Source of the DNA: Akkermansiaceae bacterium UBA2381
GTDB lineage: Bacteria; Verrucomicrobiota; Verrucomicrobiia; Verrucomicrobiales; DEV007
DNA length: 64,000 bases
Reading direction: 5' to 3'
Assembly: GCA_002344215.1 (NCBI GenBank)
Contig: DDSV01000034.1
Span: 28,732 to 92,731, forward strand
Below, piece after piece: positions 33,007 through 42,035 of this stretch (positions within the stretch are counted from its first letter, which is position 1; the number at the start of each line of letters is the position of its first letter). The notes below the pieces were generated by a model. It was given only the letters and a program-made list of their open reading frames with translations. It was not told the origin of the DNA and did no database searches. The translations under genes were made by a program, and so were the position numbers.

Positions 33007-33707
33007 TGGAACTCACTGCCCTCCGAAAACACAGTCTCGTCGAGGAAGTCTCTGATCGTCTCGCCGGTGCCATCCGGGGCGGGCAGTTGGCGATGGACGG
33101 GCTACTTCCCTCCGAGCGTCATCTGGCTGAGCAATTCGGGGTGAGCCGGCCTGTCGTGCGCGAGGCGACAAAACGGCTCGAACTTCAGGGACTGGTCGAG
33201 GTGCGCCAGGGGGTGGGGATCCGGGTCGTCGACCGCCTTCATACCCCGGTCAGTGCGGCCGCCCGCTTTTTGCTTCCGGATGAAAGCGAGCGTCTCCGAC
33301 AGTCGCTCGAAGTTCGCGCTGCGCTCGAACCCGAAATCGCCCGGCGTGTCGCGGAGCGGGCGAGTGACGGAGAGATCGCTGGCCTGGCGGCGATACACGC
33401 CCGGCTCGAAACGGCTCCGGATCTGTTTTCGGCGATGGAGAGCGATCTCGCCTTTCATCGCGAACTGGCGCGTTTGTCAGGGAATGAGCTCTTCGGTCTC
33501 ATGCTCGATTCCATCGCCGACCTCGGACGCGAGAGTCGCCGGGCGACCATGTCCGAGGCGGGCGTGGGGAGGGCGGTCAAGCAGCATGGCGCCATCCTGA
33601 AGGCCATCAGTTCCCGCGATGCCAAAGCAGCGGAAAAGGCAATGCGGGTCCACATCGAGACGGCGGTTGCGGATCTGGTTGCACACCTTGGGAGGAAGGG
33701 GGAATGA
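33006..33707 (+). CDS. GntR-family (FadR/FCD subfamily) transcriptional regulator
   Basis: The ATG at 33006 gives 233 residues. Winged HTH at about 10-70 ('LLPSERHLAEQFGVSRPVVREATKRLELQGLVEVRQGVGIRVVD'). The FCD effector domain follows, with all-helical composition and Asp/His ligands ('ESDLAFHRELARLSGNELF', 'KQHGAILKAISSRDAKAAEKAMRVHIE'). A start at 32976 would add 10 residues and place the operator in coding sequence. The gene overlaps the next by 4 bp (ATGA), so it probably controls the PSCyt/DUF1501 pair and its own synthesis through the adjoining palindrome. The effector, likely a carboxylate, is unknown. Confidence 0.9.
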   Translation: MELTALRKHSLVEEVSDRLAGAIRGGQLAMDGLLPSERHLAEQFGVSRPVVREATKRLELQGLVEVRQGVGIRVVDRLHTPVSAAARFLLPDESERLRQSLEVRAALEPEIARRVAERASDGEIAGLAAIHARLETAPDLFSAMESDLAFHRELARLSGNELFGLMLDSIADLGRESRRATMSEAGVGRAVKQHGAILKAISSRDAKAAEKAMRVHIETAVADLVAHLGRKGE

Positions 33708-36700
33708 AAACGCAAGGTCTCACCATCGGCAGCCGGAGCGGCCGCCCTACAGATTCCCGGGATGCCGTTGATCCTGACCCTGTAGGGCAAGCGCTCCGCT
33801 TGCCGCTCGGCCGGAGCAGCCGCCCTACAGATTCCCGGGACGTCGTTGTTCGTACCCCTGTAGGGCAAGCGCCCCGCTTGCCGTTCCGCCGGAGCGGCCG
33901 CCCTACAGATTTCCAGGATGTCGTTGTTCCTGACCCTGTAGGGCAAGCGCCCCGCTTGCCGCTCGGCCGGATCGTACCCTCTCTACTCACGGGACTAACC
34001 CTCTTGAGTCCCTCTTTCGCGACGGCGGTCGACTTTGCCCGGGAGGTGCGCCCCCTTCTCGAGGCTCGCTGTTTCGATTGCCATGGACCGGAGAAACAGA
34101 AATCGGGCTTCCGGCTCGACGTGCGTACACCGGCCATGAAAGGCGGCAGCAGTGGTCCGGCCATTGTTGCGGGAAAAAGCAGCGAGAGTCCTCTCATCGA
34201 GCACATCATCGCTCCGGCCGACGACGAGAAACGAATGCCGCCCGAGGGGGATCCGCTCAGTGCCGCCGAGGTGGATCTCCTTAAGCGGTGGATCGATGCG
34301 GGCGCTCCCTGGCCGGATTCCCTCGCCGGTGAAGATGAGCGACTCTCCCACTGGGCCTGGCAGGCGCTCTCGAAAACGGGAGAGGAGCTTTTGTCAGGAT
34401 CAAAGGGCCACCCCGTGGATGTCTTTATCCGGGAAAAACTCTCCTCAGCCGGACTTCAGCTCTCGGCCCCGGCCGACCGTCGCACCCTGATCCGCCGTCT
34501 TTCCTTTGATCTCCACGGGCTTCCTCCCGCACCTGAGGTGGTCGAGGCCTATGTCGCCGATCCCGATCCGGCGGCCTATGAAAAACTCGTCGACACCCTG
34601 CTCGCCTCACCCCATTTCGGCGAGCGCTTTGCCCGGCATTGGCTCGACCTCGCCCACTATGCCGATACCCATGGCTTCGAGCGGGATAAGCGCCGTGACA
34701 CTGCCTGGCGCTATCGGGACTATGTCATCGAAGCCTTCAACGAGGACAAGCCCTTCCCTCAATTTTTGAAGGAGCAGATCGCCGGAGATGTCCTGTGGCC
34801 TGATCAACCCGAGGCGGTCATCGCGACCGGATTCCTCGCGGCGGGACCGTGGGATTTTGTCGGGCAGGTCGAGACGAGGAGCGATGAACTGCGCCGCGCC
34901 GCCCGGGGACTCGATCTCGACGACATGGCCACCCAGGTGATGACGGCGTCCATGGGCATGACGGTGAACTGCGCCCGCTGCCACGATCACAAGCTCGATC
35001 CGATCAGTCAGGATGAATACTACCAGCTCTGGTCCGTCTTCGCCGGAGTGAAGCGTGACGAGCGGGCCGTGAACGATGCCGGGATGAAGGAATACGAAAA
35101 CACGAAAGCCACCCTGACAAAACAGCGTGACGAGTTCGATCTTGAAATCCGCCGGCTCGAGGGCGAGGGGCTTGACCTCGCGGACATCGTCGGTGGAGGC
35201 AACGGCACGGGCAGCGGCACGACGCGTCAGGGTCTCGATCCGCGCGATGCGAGTGTGCAGACAAAGGACCTCGGCAGGCTCGACAAAGTGAAGACAAATC
35301 AGTTCGCGGCGGCGAAGAGCGAGTTCATTGACGGCGTTTTCGTCCCCGACGGCCTCGGTGGCAAGGGGGTCATCCCGATCAGCTCGACCGGCCTCACCGT
35401 GACCGGCGTCCCGAAGACCTCGGGGGAGGCCTGGGATCTGATTCGGAACGGTCCGGTCGCGAGCCAGCATTCGCCGGTTGCGGGCGGGATCGATTTCACC
35501 AAAGACGGTCATTCGCTGCTGGGGCTGCACGCCAATGCCGGCATCACCTTCGACCTCGCCGCGATTCGGAAGTCGGTCGGGGCGGGTGTCATGCGTTTCA
35601 CCGCGAAGCTCGCCTACTTCGGGCAGGAGGGAGCCAACTACGCCGATGCCCGCCTCTACCTCGATGGGAAAAAGGAGCTCGAGTTTCTTCGGATCGGGAG
35701 AAAAGACGGACTCAAGGACATCGATCTCATTCTACCCGAAACGGCGCGATTTCTGACTCTGATTTCCACCGACGGAAGCGATGGAATCGGGCATGATCAG
35801 ATCGGTTTCGGTGATCCGCTGATCCAGCCGCATCCTCCGCGAAATGTGTCGGGTGCCGAGCGGGAGCGTCTTACCCGCTTGCAACAGGAGCGTGACGGGA
35901 TCGCGAAGAAGCTCGCTGCCCTCGTCGCTCCGCCCAAAGTCTACGCGGTCGTCCCCGAGGCAAAGATCCCCGAGGTGCGGCTCTTGCGACGCGGTGAACC
36001 CGGGCAGCCGACGGGAGACCCGCTCGAGCCGGGGGCCTTCGCTGCCCTCGCCATGCTCGATCCCGATCTTGGTGATCATGGAACGGGGCAGGGGGATAGG
36101 CGCGTCGCCCTGGCGGAGTGGATCACTCATCCGGAAAATCCGCTGACACGGCGGGTTATCGTGAACCGGCTCTGGCAATGGGTCTTCGGTCAGGGGATCG
36201 TTGCGACGTCGAGCGACTTCGGTCTAGGCGGCGACCTGCCTTCGCATCCCGAATTGCTCGACTGGCTCGCCGGAGAGTTTGAACGACAGGATGGATCGAT
36301 CAAGGCCATGCTGCGGTTGATACTCACCAGCGAAACCTATCGTCAGGACTCACGATATCCCGATGAGGCGAAAGGAGTCTCTGTCGATGCCGGGAACCGG
36401 CTCCTCTGGCGGCAGAATCCCAAGCGGATTGAGGCAGAGGCAGTGCGTGATGCGGTGCTCTTTGTGAGCGGAAAACTAAATCCCGCGAGCGGTGGGCCGG
36501 GCTTCGAGGATTTCACCTACGAGGAAGCGTACGCGCCCATCTACCGCTATGTCACCGCCGATGAGCCGAAGCTGTGGCGACGGAGCATTTATCGTTACCT
36601 TGTCAGGACGACGCCGAGCCGTTTCATGACGACCCTCGATTGTCCCGACCCCGCGAACCTGACGCCGAAGCGTAATGTGACGACGACCCCGCTCCAGTCG

Positions 36701-36925
36701 CTCGCTCTTTATAACAACGACTTCATGTTGCGCCAGGCGGGGTATTTTGCGGAGCGAGTGGAGAAGGAGGGCGGCGACCGCATCGCGGGCGCCTACGCCC
36801 TGGCATTCGCGCGGGAGCCGTCTGCACACGAAGCGAAGATGGCGGAGGAGTTTATCAAGGCTGAGGGGCTCTTTGCGTTTTGCCGTGCGCTGTTGAATTC
36901 AAATGAGTTTGTCTATGTCGACTAA
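33704..36925 (+). CDS. Planctomycete-type cytochrome c / DUF1549 / DUF1553 protein, with repeat-derived N-terminus
   Basis: A 1073-residue exported protein. A CxxCH haem site (C123-FD-C126-H127) lies in a planctomycete cytochrome domain (PSCyt1). DUF1549 (about 230-440) has 'LIRRLSFDLHGLPPAPEVV' and 'RHWLDLAHYADTHG'. DUF1553 covers about 790-1050. A middle segment (about 520-690) is beta-rich. Residues 10-89 are encoded by three copies of a palindromic element that separate the start from a signal-like segment (IVPSLLTGLTLLSPSFATA at 90-108). The family partner, DUF1501, overlaps directly downstream. The pair is common in PVC polysaccharide loci; the biochemical role is not established. Confidence 0.93.
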   Translation: MKTQGLTIGSRSGRPTDSRDAVDPDPVGQALRLPLGRSSRPTDSRDVVVRTPVGQAPRLPFRRSGRPTDFQDVVVPDPVGQAPRLPLGRIVPSLLTGLTLLSPSFATAVDFAREVRPLLEARCFDCHGPEKQKSGFRLDVRTPAMKGGSSGPAIVAGKSSESPLIEHIIAPADDEKRMPPEGDPLSAAEVDLLKRWIDAGAPWPDSLAGEDERLSHWAWQALSKTGEELLSGSKGHPVDVFIREKLSSAGLQLSAPADRRTLIRRLSFDLHGLPPAPEVVEAYVADPDPAAYEKLVDTLLASPHFGERFARHWLDLAHYADTHGFERDKRRDTAWRYRDYVIEAFNEDKPFPQFLKEQIAGDVLWPDQPEAVIATGFLAAGPWDFVGQVETRSDELRRAARGLDLDDMATQVMTASMGMTVNCARCHDHKLDPISQDEYYQLWSVFAGVKRDERAVNDAGMKEYENTKATLTKQRDEFDLEIRRLEGEGLDLADIVGGGNGTGSGTTRQGLDPRDASVQTKDLGRLDKVKTNQFAAAKSEFIDGVFVPDGLGGKGVIPISSTGLTVTGVPKTSGEAWDLIRNGPVASQHSPVAGGIDFTKDGHSLLGLHANAGITFDLAAIRKSVGAGVMRFTAKLAYFGQEGANYADARLYLDGKKELEFLRIGRKDGLKDIDLILPETARFLTLISTDGSDGIGHDQIGFGDPLIQPHPPRNVSGAERERLTRLQQERDGIAKKLAALVAPPKVYAVVPEAKIPEVRLLRRGEPGQPTGDPLEPGAFAALAMLDPDLGDHGTGQGDRRVALAEWITHPENPLTRRVIVNRLWQWVFGQGIVATSSDFGLGGDLPSHPELLDWLAGEFERQDGSIKAMLRLILTSETYRQDSRYPDEAKGVSVDAGNRLLWRQNPKRIEAEAVRDAVLFVSGKLNPASGGPGFEDFTYEEAYAPIYRYVTADEPKLWRRSIYRYLVRTTPSRFMTTLDCPDPANLTPKRNVTTTPLQSLALYNNDFMLRQAGYFAERVEKEGGDRIAGAYALAFAREPSAHEAKMAEEFIKAEGLFAFCRALLNSNEFVYVD
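33728..33963. repeat. Palindromic element copies A, B and C (coding)
   Basis: Three consecutive copies (33728-33805, 33810-33883, 33889-33963) each begin CCGGAGC(G/A)GCCGCCCTACAG and end CTGTAGGGCAAGCGC(T/C)CCGCTTGCCG, with a variable centre. They are read in frame as 'RPTDSRD...VGQALRLP' at the N-terminus of the DUF1549 protein. Confidence 0.85.
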
Positions 36926-38429
36926 TCAACCGACCGGAAATCAAGGCAGCCGGAGCGGCCGCCCTACAGGGAATGCACGAACCGGATCGTCTGTAGGGCA
37001 AGCGCTCCGCTTGCCGTCCCGGTTCAGTCGCCGACACTTCCTCCACACTGCAGGAGCCGGCTTCGGTGGCTTGGCGCTCTCCTCGCTTCTGGCGCGGGAG
37101 TCCCGGGGGGCTGCTCCTCAATTTCCACCCAGGGCAAAACGCGTCATCCAGATCTTCTGCCCGGGCGGGTGGAGCCAGGTGGATACCTTTGACTACAAAC
37201 CGGAACTCGAGCGGCGTGCCGGTCAGCCCTTTGATCCCGGAGGCGAGCTTCAGTTCTTTGCCTCAAAACCGGGCAACTGTCTCCCGAGCCGTTGGACCTT
37301 TCGCCAGCACGGGGAATCGGGCCGGTGGGTGAGTGACCTCTTTCCCCGTCTCGCAAAGTGCGTCGATGACATGGCCTTCATCTATTCGATGAAGAGCACG
37401 ACGGCGCTTCATGGTCCGGGCTGCTTCATGATGAACACGGGCCATACCCTGCCGGGCTTCCCGAGCATGGGGGCGTGGGTGACCTACGGGCTTGGTAGTG
37501 AGTGTGAAAATCTTCCCGCCTTTGTGGTCCTGCCAGATCCGCGGGGGCTTCCCCCCGGCGGCATCATCAACTGGGGGGCCGGTTTCCTTCCCGCCGTGCA
37601 CCAGGCCACGACCCTGGATGCGAACAATGTGAAGCAGCCCATCGCCGATCTTTTTCCTCCGGCCGGTTTCGAGAAAGTGAATCCCGCCTCGGACGCGGCG
37701 GGGCTCAAGTTTCTCGATCAAATCAATGGCCTCCATCGTGAAAGCCGGTCCGGAAACTCCGAACTCGAGGCCCGCATCGCCGCCTACGAGATGGCGGCCC
37801 GCCTTCAGCTAAGCGCTCCCGAGGTCACTGATCTTGCGGGTGAGAGCGAGTTGACGAAGAAGCTCTATGCGATCGACCATCCCGAGACGGGGCCCTTTGG
37901 CAGGCAGTGTCTTCTCGCCCGCCGTCTCGCCGAAAGGGGCGTGCGTTTCGTTCAGATCTACTGCGGGGCGGAAAACACCACCGCAAAGAAGATCCGTCCG
38001 AACTGGGACAGTCATGAGGACATCGTCAGGGACCACGGCTACTGGGGTGAGGTGCTCGACACCGGGGCTTCGGCACTTCTCCTTGATCTCAAAGCGCGCG
38101 GTCTGCTCGAGGACACGCTTGTGATCTGCACCTCGGAATTCGGCCGGCAACCGGCGGCCCAGGGCTCAGGCAAGGGGCGTGACCACAATGCCGGGGCCTT
38201 CACCAGCTGGATGGCGGGCGGAGGAGTGAAGCCGGGGATCGGCTACGGAGCAACCGACGAACTCGGGTTCGAGTCAGTCGAGAAGGTGGTGCACAGTTGG
38301 GAACTCCACTCGACCGCTCTTGAACTCCTCGGGATCGATCACGAAGCCCTGACCTGGTATCACAACGGGCTCGAGCAACGCCTCACCGGATTCGAGGGCA
38401 GGGGAGTGATTCGTGAACTGATCGGGTGA
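36903..38429 (+). CDS. DUF1501 family protein, Tat-exported, with repeat-derived N-terminus
   Basis: A 508-residue protein with a twin-arginine signal (FSRRHFLHTAGAGFGGLALS, about 41-60). DUF1501 has a sulfatase/alkaline-phosphatase-like fold: 'QIFCPGGWSQVDTFDYKPELE', 'TALHGPGCFMMNTGH' and 'SEFGRQPAAQGSGKGRDHNAGAFTSWMAGGG' are the family landmarks. The catalytic nature is not established. Residues about 15-39 come from a palindromic element, inserted before the Tat motif. It overlaps the upstream gene by 23 bp if it starts at 36903, or 11 bp at 36915. Confidence 0.92.
   Translation: MSLSMSTNQPTGNQGSRSGRPTGNARTGSSVGQALRLPSRFSRRHFLHTAGAGFGGLALSSLLARESRGAAPQFPPRAKRVIQIFCPGGWSQVDTFDYKPELERRAGQPFDPGGELQFFASKPGNCLPSRWTFRQHGESGRWVSDLFPRLAKCVDDMAFIYSMKSTTALHGPGCFMMNTGHTLPGFPSMGAWVTYGLGSECENLPAFVVLPDPRGLPPGGIINWGAGFLPAVHQATTLDANNVKQPIADLFPPAGFEKVNPASDAAGLKFLDQINGLHRESRSGNSELEARIAAYEMAARLQLSAPEVTDLAGESELTKKLYAIDHPETGPFGRQCLLARRLAERGVRFVQIYCGAENTTAKKIRPNWDSHEDIVRDHGYWGEVLDTGASALLLDLKARGLLEDTLVICTSEFGRQPAAQGSGKGRDHNAGAFTSWMAGGGVKPGIGYGATDELGFESVEKVVHSWELHSTALELLGIDHEALTWYHNGLEQRLTGFEGRGVIRELIG
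36945..37016. repeat. Palindromic element copy D (coding)
   Basis: Same family as copies A-C: GGCAGCCGGAGCGGCCGCCC ... CTGTAGGGCAAGCGCTCCGC. Read in frame in the N-terminus of the DUF1501 protein. Confidence 0.85.
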
Positions 38430-38517
38430 ACGAGGGCTAACGGGACGCCGATGCGGTTTGACAAGGTTCCTTAACCGGACGTGCGTTGTCCTACCTCTTC
38501 TGCCATTAAACGAAATT

Positions 38518-39219
38518 ATGAGCCGTCTTACTCACTCGGAGATTCACATGGTTCAGCGGATCGGCTGGCTGCGCGCTGCCGTCCTCGGCGCAAATGACGG
38601 TATCGTCTCGACCGCCAGTCTTGTCGTCGGAGTTGCGGCGGCAGGTTCGGGGCGTCCCGAGATTCTTGTCGCAGGACTGGCCGGGCTGATGGCCGGGGCG
38701 ATGTCGATGGCGGCGGGGGAGTATGTCTCGGTCAGCTCCCAGACCGATGCGGAGGCCGCCGACAAGGCGCGGGAAATTCGCGAGCTGAACGAGGATCCGG
38801 AAGGAGAACTTGCAGAACTCACCGGGATTTATCTTTCCCGCGGCCTAGACCGGGATCTGGCTGAAAAGGTCGCCCGGCAGTTGACGGAAAAGGATGCGAT
38901 CGGCGCTCATCTGCGCGATGAACTGGGCATTTCGGATACGGTCACGGCCCGCCCCGTGCAGGCAGCACTCGTTTCGGCACTGACCTTTGCCGTGGGGGCG
39001 GCGTTGCCTCTTCTCGTCGCCGGGTTTGCTCCCGCAACCAACCTCAGTCTGTGGGTCGCCGGGGCCACCTTTGTCTCCCTTGGTCTGCTTGGGGCGGTGG
39101 GCGCGGCGGCGGGCGGCGCCGGTCGGATTCGCGGTGCGCTTCGTGTTGCTTTCTGGGGGGCTCTTGCCATGGGAGCCACCGCCGCTGTGGGTTCGCTCTT
39201 TGGTGTGGTGGTAGGGTAA
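38518..39219 (+). CDS. VIT1/CCC1-family iron/manganese transporter
   Basis: The ATG at 38518 gives 233 residues. 'GWLRAAVLGANDGIVSTASLVVGVAAAG' and 'GLAGLMAGAMSMAAGEYVSVSSQTDAE' are signature stretches of the VIT family, followed by a charged cytoplasmic loop with Glu-rich metal-binding helices and three C-terminal membrane helices. The family exports or stores Fe(II) or Mn(II). The frame from 38458 adds an unrelated N-terminus and is rejected. The gene stands alone between the DUF1501 gene and a convergent gene. Confidence 0.9.
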   Translation: MSRLTHSEIHMVQRIGWLRAAVLGANDGIVSTASLVVGVAAAGSGRPEILVAGLAGLMAGAMSMAAGEYVSVSSQTDAEAADKAREIRELNEDPEGELAELTGIYLSRGLDRDLAEKVARQLTEKDAIGAHLRDELGISDTVTARPVQAALVSALTFAVGAALPLLVAGFAPATNLSLWVAGATFVSLGLLGAVGAAAGGAGRIRGALRVAFWGALAMGATAAVGSLFGVVVG

Positions 39220-39270
39220 TCTTCCGTCTCGTTGGAGGCGGCTCCGGAAGAATGGAATTCGGGCGGCGGG

Positions 39271-40713
39271 TTAGTTTCTCTTTAACCACTCCGCCACCGC
39301 CGCGAGTTGATGCGGCTGTGCACCCATTCTGACACCGGTGCCATCCGAGGACTTCTCCACGAGGCTGGCAGCGACCCGATCAATCGCCGGCTTGAGTCCA
39401 TCCAGTTCGGGGAAGTGTTTTTCCAGGACCATCAATTCAGGAAGGCATTCGACGGTGATGCCCATCGCGTTGAACTCTGTCAGGATCGCTCCAAGCGCCG
39501 GTTCGGCCGCCGCTTTGACCCGGGTGATGGCTTCGGCCCGGTCTTCGGGAACCGCCTCGAGAAGATCTCCAAGCGCCCGGAGGATGATGACATGGTAAAC
39601 GGTTCGGGCATTGTGCGCATCGATCCAGCGTCCGTTGGTGCTTTGACCCGGGGCGACCCCCAGTTCGAACTTAGTGAGGGCGGAGTCGAGGTAGGTTTGA
39701 TTCCCCGACGCCTGCGAGGCATTGGCGAGGAGCGAAACGGAGAAGGCGTTGTAATTGAAGTTCGTCACGAGGCGCTGTTTCTCCGCCCAGTCGGCGGCCC
39801 GCAAACCGGCGGCAGTCCAGGTTGGCTCATTGAAGACTTTGCCGGCGGTGAGCAGGGCAACGCCACAGACACCGGTGTCGAACTGGGTGCCTCCCTCCGG
39901 GTCCGCGGTGGTGACCCAGCCGTCCTTCACTTCGACGGTTCCGGCAGCGAGCTGCTTTTCGATCATCTCACCGAAGCGGATGTTTTTGCCTCTCAGATCG
40001 GGGAAGGGGAAATGGCCATCGGGCTGCTGCAGCGCGAGGAGGACTGTCGCGACACCCCGGGCGAGTTCATCGAGCATGCCAAGTTCGTTTGGCGTATGGA
40101 CCTGGGCGTACGGATGGATCGCGCTCAATCCATCGAGAACGTAGCCATAAAAGCGAACCATCTGATTCGGAAGGGGCTGCCCTTTCGTCAATTCACGAAC
40201 GGCGCGGCCTTCGCTCTTGAGTGCCCCAACAAAAAGCCGGGTGGCGGCCGCCTCGTCGAGGGTGAGCGGTCCGGGGTGGTCGCCCGGGCGACGTCCGTCA
40301 GGCAAACCGGCCTGGTCTCCGAGAACCGCCCGCCATTCGGTGATCACGGCGGTGATTTCCGGAAGTGATCCGGAGAGGAGGGCGGCATCGAGTTTTTTTC
40401 GAATGAGCGGGGAGCCCTCAAGTATCCCCGGTGAGGGACGGAAGAGCGGCTGGCCCGCCATGGACCAGCCACCCGGATCGATCCCGACGGCCGATTCGAC
40501 CTCGCGGAGAAGAGCCTCGATCTCTGACGCTGTCGTCATCGTCTGTAGGGTCGCGGCAGCCTGTTTGACCCGATCGACACGCGACTCGTCGTTGTGTTCG
40601 CGGGCAATCTGGAGAGCCATCTTGAGCCGGGCCTCCGTTTCGAAGTCGAGACTCGGGGCGGGAAGCATCGTCGCAAAAAGTCCGGAAATGAGGAGCAATG
40701 TCGTCTTTTTCAT
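39271..40713 (-). CDS. Exported protein of unknown function, probably an alpha/alpha-toroid fold
   Basis: The ATG at 40713 gives 480 residues with a signal peptide (MKKTTLLLISGLFATMLPAP). The sequence is helical, with repeating aromatic/Gly patterns such as 'ALQQPDGHFPFPDLRG', 'FDTGVCGVALLTAGKVFNEPTWTAAGLRAADWAEKQ' and 'NFNYNAFSVSLLANASQASGNQTYLDSAL', which suit a glycoside hydrolase-like or lyase-like (alpha/alpha)6 barrel. No catalytic residues can be assigned. The longer frame to 40791 crosses a hairpin and is rejected. Confidence 0.75.
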   Translation of the reverse strand: MKKTTLLLISGLFATMLPAPSLDFETEARLKMALQIAREHNDESRVDRVKQAAATLQTMTTASEIEALLREVESAVGIDPGGWSMAGQPLFRPSPGILEGSPLIRKKLDAALLSGSLPEITAVITEWRAVLGDQAGLPDGRRPGDHPGPLTLDEAAATRLFVGALKSEGRAVRELTKGQPLPNQMVRFYGYVLDGLSAIHPYAQVHTPNELGMLDELARGVATVLLALQQPDGHFPFPDLRGKNIRFGEMIEKQLAAGTVEVKDGWVTTADPEGGTQFDTGVCGVALLTAGKVFNEPTWTAAGLRAADWAEKQRLVTNFNYNAFSVSLLANASQASGNQTYLDSALTKFELGVAPGQSTNGRWIDAHNARTVYHVIILRALGDLLEAVPEDRAEAITRVKAAAEPALGAILTEFNAMGITVECLPELMVLEKHFPELDGLKPAIDRVAASLVEKSSDGTGVRMGAQPHQLAAVAEWLKRN

Positions 40714-40781
40714 GGGCAATTTTCTCTGTGGCTGGCCTCTCTGAGGCCGGGTTGGACGATCATGAATCGTGCGCACCGAAC

Positions 40782-40800
40782 GCGGGGGCACAGACCCCGC
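40782..40800. repeat. Short GC-rich hairpin
   Basis: GCGGGG (40782-40787) and CCCCGC (40795-40800) around GCACAGA. It lies in the 110-bp gap between two minus-strand genes and may end transcription of the upstream CpxP-like operon. Sequences of this form recur in related genomes as far as I know. Confidence 0.5.
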
Positions 40801-40823
40801 CTACATCAGAGGAGCAGGCTTCG

Positions 40824-41651
40824 TCACAAGGCGAGCTTCTTTTCCGCCCAGGTCAGAATCCGGCCGACCTGCGTGGCATCTTCGTTTTGCTTGGCCAGTT
40901 CCAGCGCGTCCCTGCCTTTCACGAGCTGACGCAGCAATGGCAGCGAGATCACTTTGCCGGCGGCTTCGGTCACCGTTTCATACCGCTGTTTGAGGACCTC
41001 AAGATCAATGTCTCCGGGGTCCTCCGTGCTGAAGTCAATCGGCTCCGTGTCGGCAGCCTCATCGATTCCGGTCTCTGCAATCAGAGCATCGAGCGCTTGA
41101 TCGGCTTCGGTAAGTTCAAAACGGCGAAGCATCTCTGTGATTTCAGTGCCTCTCATTGCCAGAGTGACGGGAGGAGTGAGGTCGAGTTCCTCGAATGCCG
41201 TTTTGAGCCGGTCGGCTTTGGCTTCGATCCGGGCCTCGAGGGCGGCGGTCTCCTCCCGGTTTTGACCGGCAAGTTTAATCGCTTTGGCGAGTTGTTCCGG
41301 AGTCAGGGCTGAGCGCAGGGTGACCAGCGTTTTTAGCTGAAGCCGTTTGAGTTTCGCCTCGGCATCGAGGAGATCCTGCAACTGGGCGTCGGCGGCCTCA
41401 GGGGAGAGCGAGTCGGTTTTGAGGAGGTCCTTGAGTTCCTCTTCTTCGCTGTGAATGGCGGCTTCCAGAGATTCTGCCTCCGCTTTGGCGGACTCGTATA
41501 CCTGGCTCAGTTGGGACTCCTGATCAGCCGTGAGATCGAGCGCGGCGCGGTGGGCGGCAATGCTATCGGGGGTGACGAGGCCCTCGAAATCGAGCCCGGA
41601 AACGCCTGTGAGAGGAAGGGTAAAAAAGGTAAGTAAGAATCTAAAATTCAT
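40824..41651 (-). CDS. Exported helical protein of an ECF sigma operon (CpxP-like)
   Basis: A 275-residue protein with a signal peptide (MNFRFLLTFFTLPLTGVSG). The mature part is a long, acidic, alpha-helical chain with 'LDLTADQESQLSQVYESAKAEAESLEAAI' and 'SALTPEQLAKAIKLAG', the latter being an LTPEQ motif like the LTxxQ of CpxP/Spy-type periplasmic sensors. Third gene of the ECF sigma operon, directly after the anti-sigma-like gene. It may sense envelope conditions, by inference from form and place. Confidence 0.75.
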   Translation of the reverse strand: MNFRFLLTFFTLPLTGVSGLDFEGLVTPDSIAAHRAALDLTADQESQLSQVYESAKAEAESLEAAIHSEEEELKDLLKTDSLSPEAADAQLQDLLDAEAKLKRLQLKTLVTLRSALTPEQLAKAIKLAGQNREETAALEARIEAKADRLKTAFEELDLTPPVTLAMRGTEITEMLRRFELTEADQALDALIAETGIDEAADTEPIDFSTEDPGDIDLEVLKQRYETVTEAAGKVISLPLLRQLVKGRDALELAKQNEDATQVGRILTWAEKKLAL

Positions 41652-41663
41652 GGTGATAAGTAG

Positions 41664-42035
41664 TTACAGACTGATGCGGAGATGGAGAGGGAGAAGTTTA
41701 TCGGAGAGATAGCGGTGCGCCTCGCCCCGCACCTCCATTCCGGCGAAGAGGGGGGCTCGTTCAGGGTCGGGTTCGAGGAGCACGGGAAGACTTGAGCTGA
41801 GAGATTGCGGTTCAGGCTCCCGATTCAATAGGAGGAAGCTGGCGAAGAGGAAGAAGAGCGCCGCAGCCGACAGCGGAACCAGAACCTGGGCGATCCGGGG
41901 CCCATGAGGCGGAGTGGATTGGCAGCGGGCCATCGTCATGATCCGGTCGAACGAGGGGGCGAGGGCTGCCTCCTGTTTCCGCAGGCCTTGAAACTTCTCA
42001 CGCAGTTGATGATCGGATGAATGGTTCTCTGTCAT
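41664..42035 (-). CDS. Small membrane protein, probable anti-sigma factor
   Basis: A 123-residue protein with one membrane helix (VLVPLSAAALFFLFASFLLL, about 50-70), a cytosolic N-terminus of about 45 residues and an outer C-terminus. It overlaps the ECF sigma gene by 4 bp (ATGA), the classic arrangement of an anti-sigma factor. No zinc-binding HxxxCxxC is present, so it would be a non-ZAS type. Assignment rests on context. Confidence 0.65.
   Translation of the reverse strand: MTENHSSDHQLREKFQGLRKQEAALAPSFDRIMTMARCQSTPPHGPRIAQVLVPLSAAALFFLFASFLLLNREPEPQSLSSSLPVLLEPDPERAPLFAGMEVRGEAHRYLSDKLLPLHLRISL

Noticed and set aside
33728..33963. CRISPR array
   Set aside because: Only three units with imperfect palindromic arms, short similar centres, and copies scattered elsewhere in the window.
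38458..38486. TTGACA box as promoter of the VIT1-like gene
   Set aside because: No acceptable -10 box at 16-18 bp spacing.
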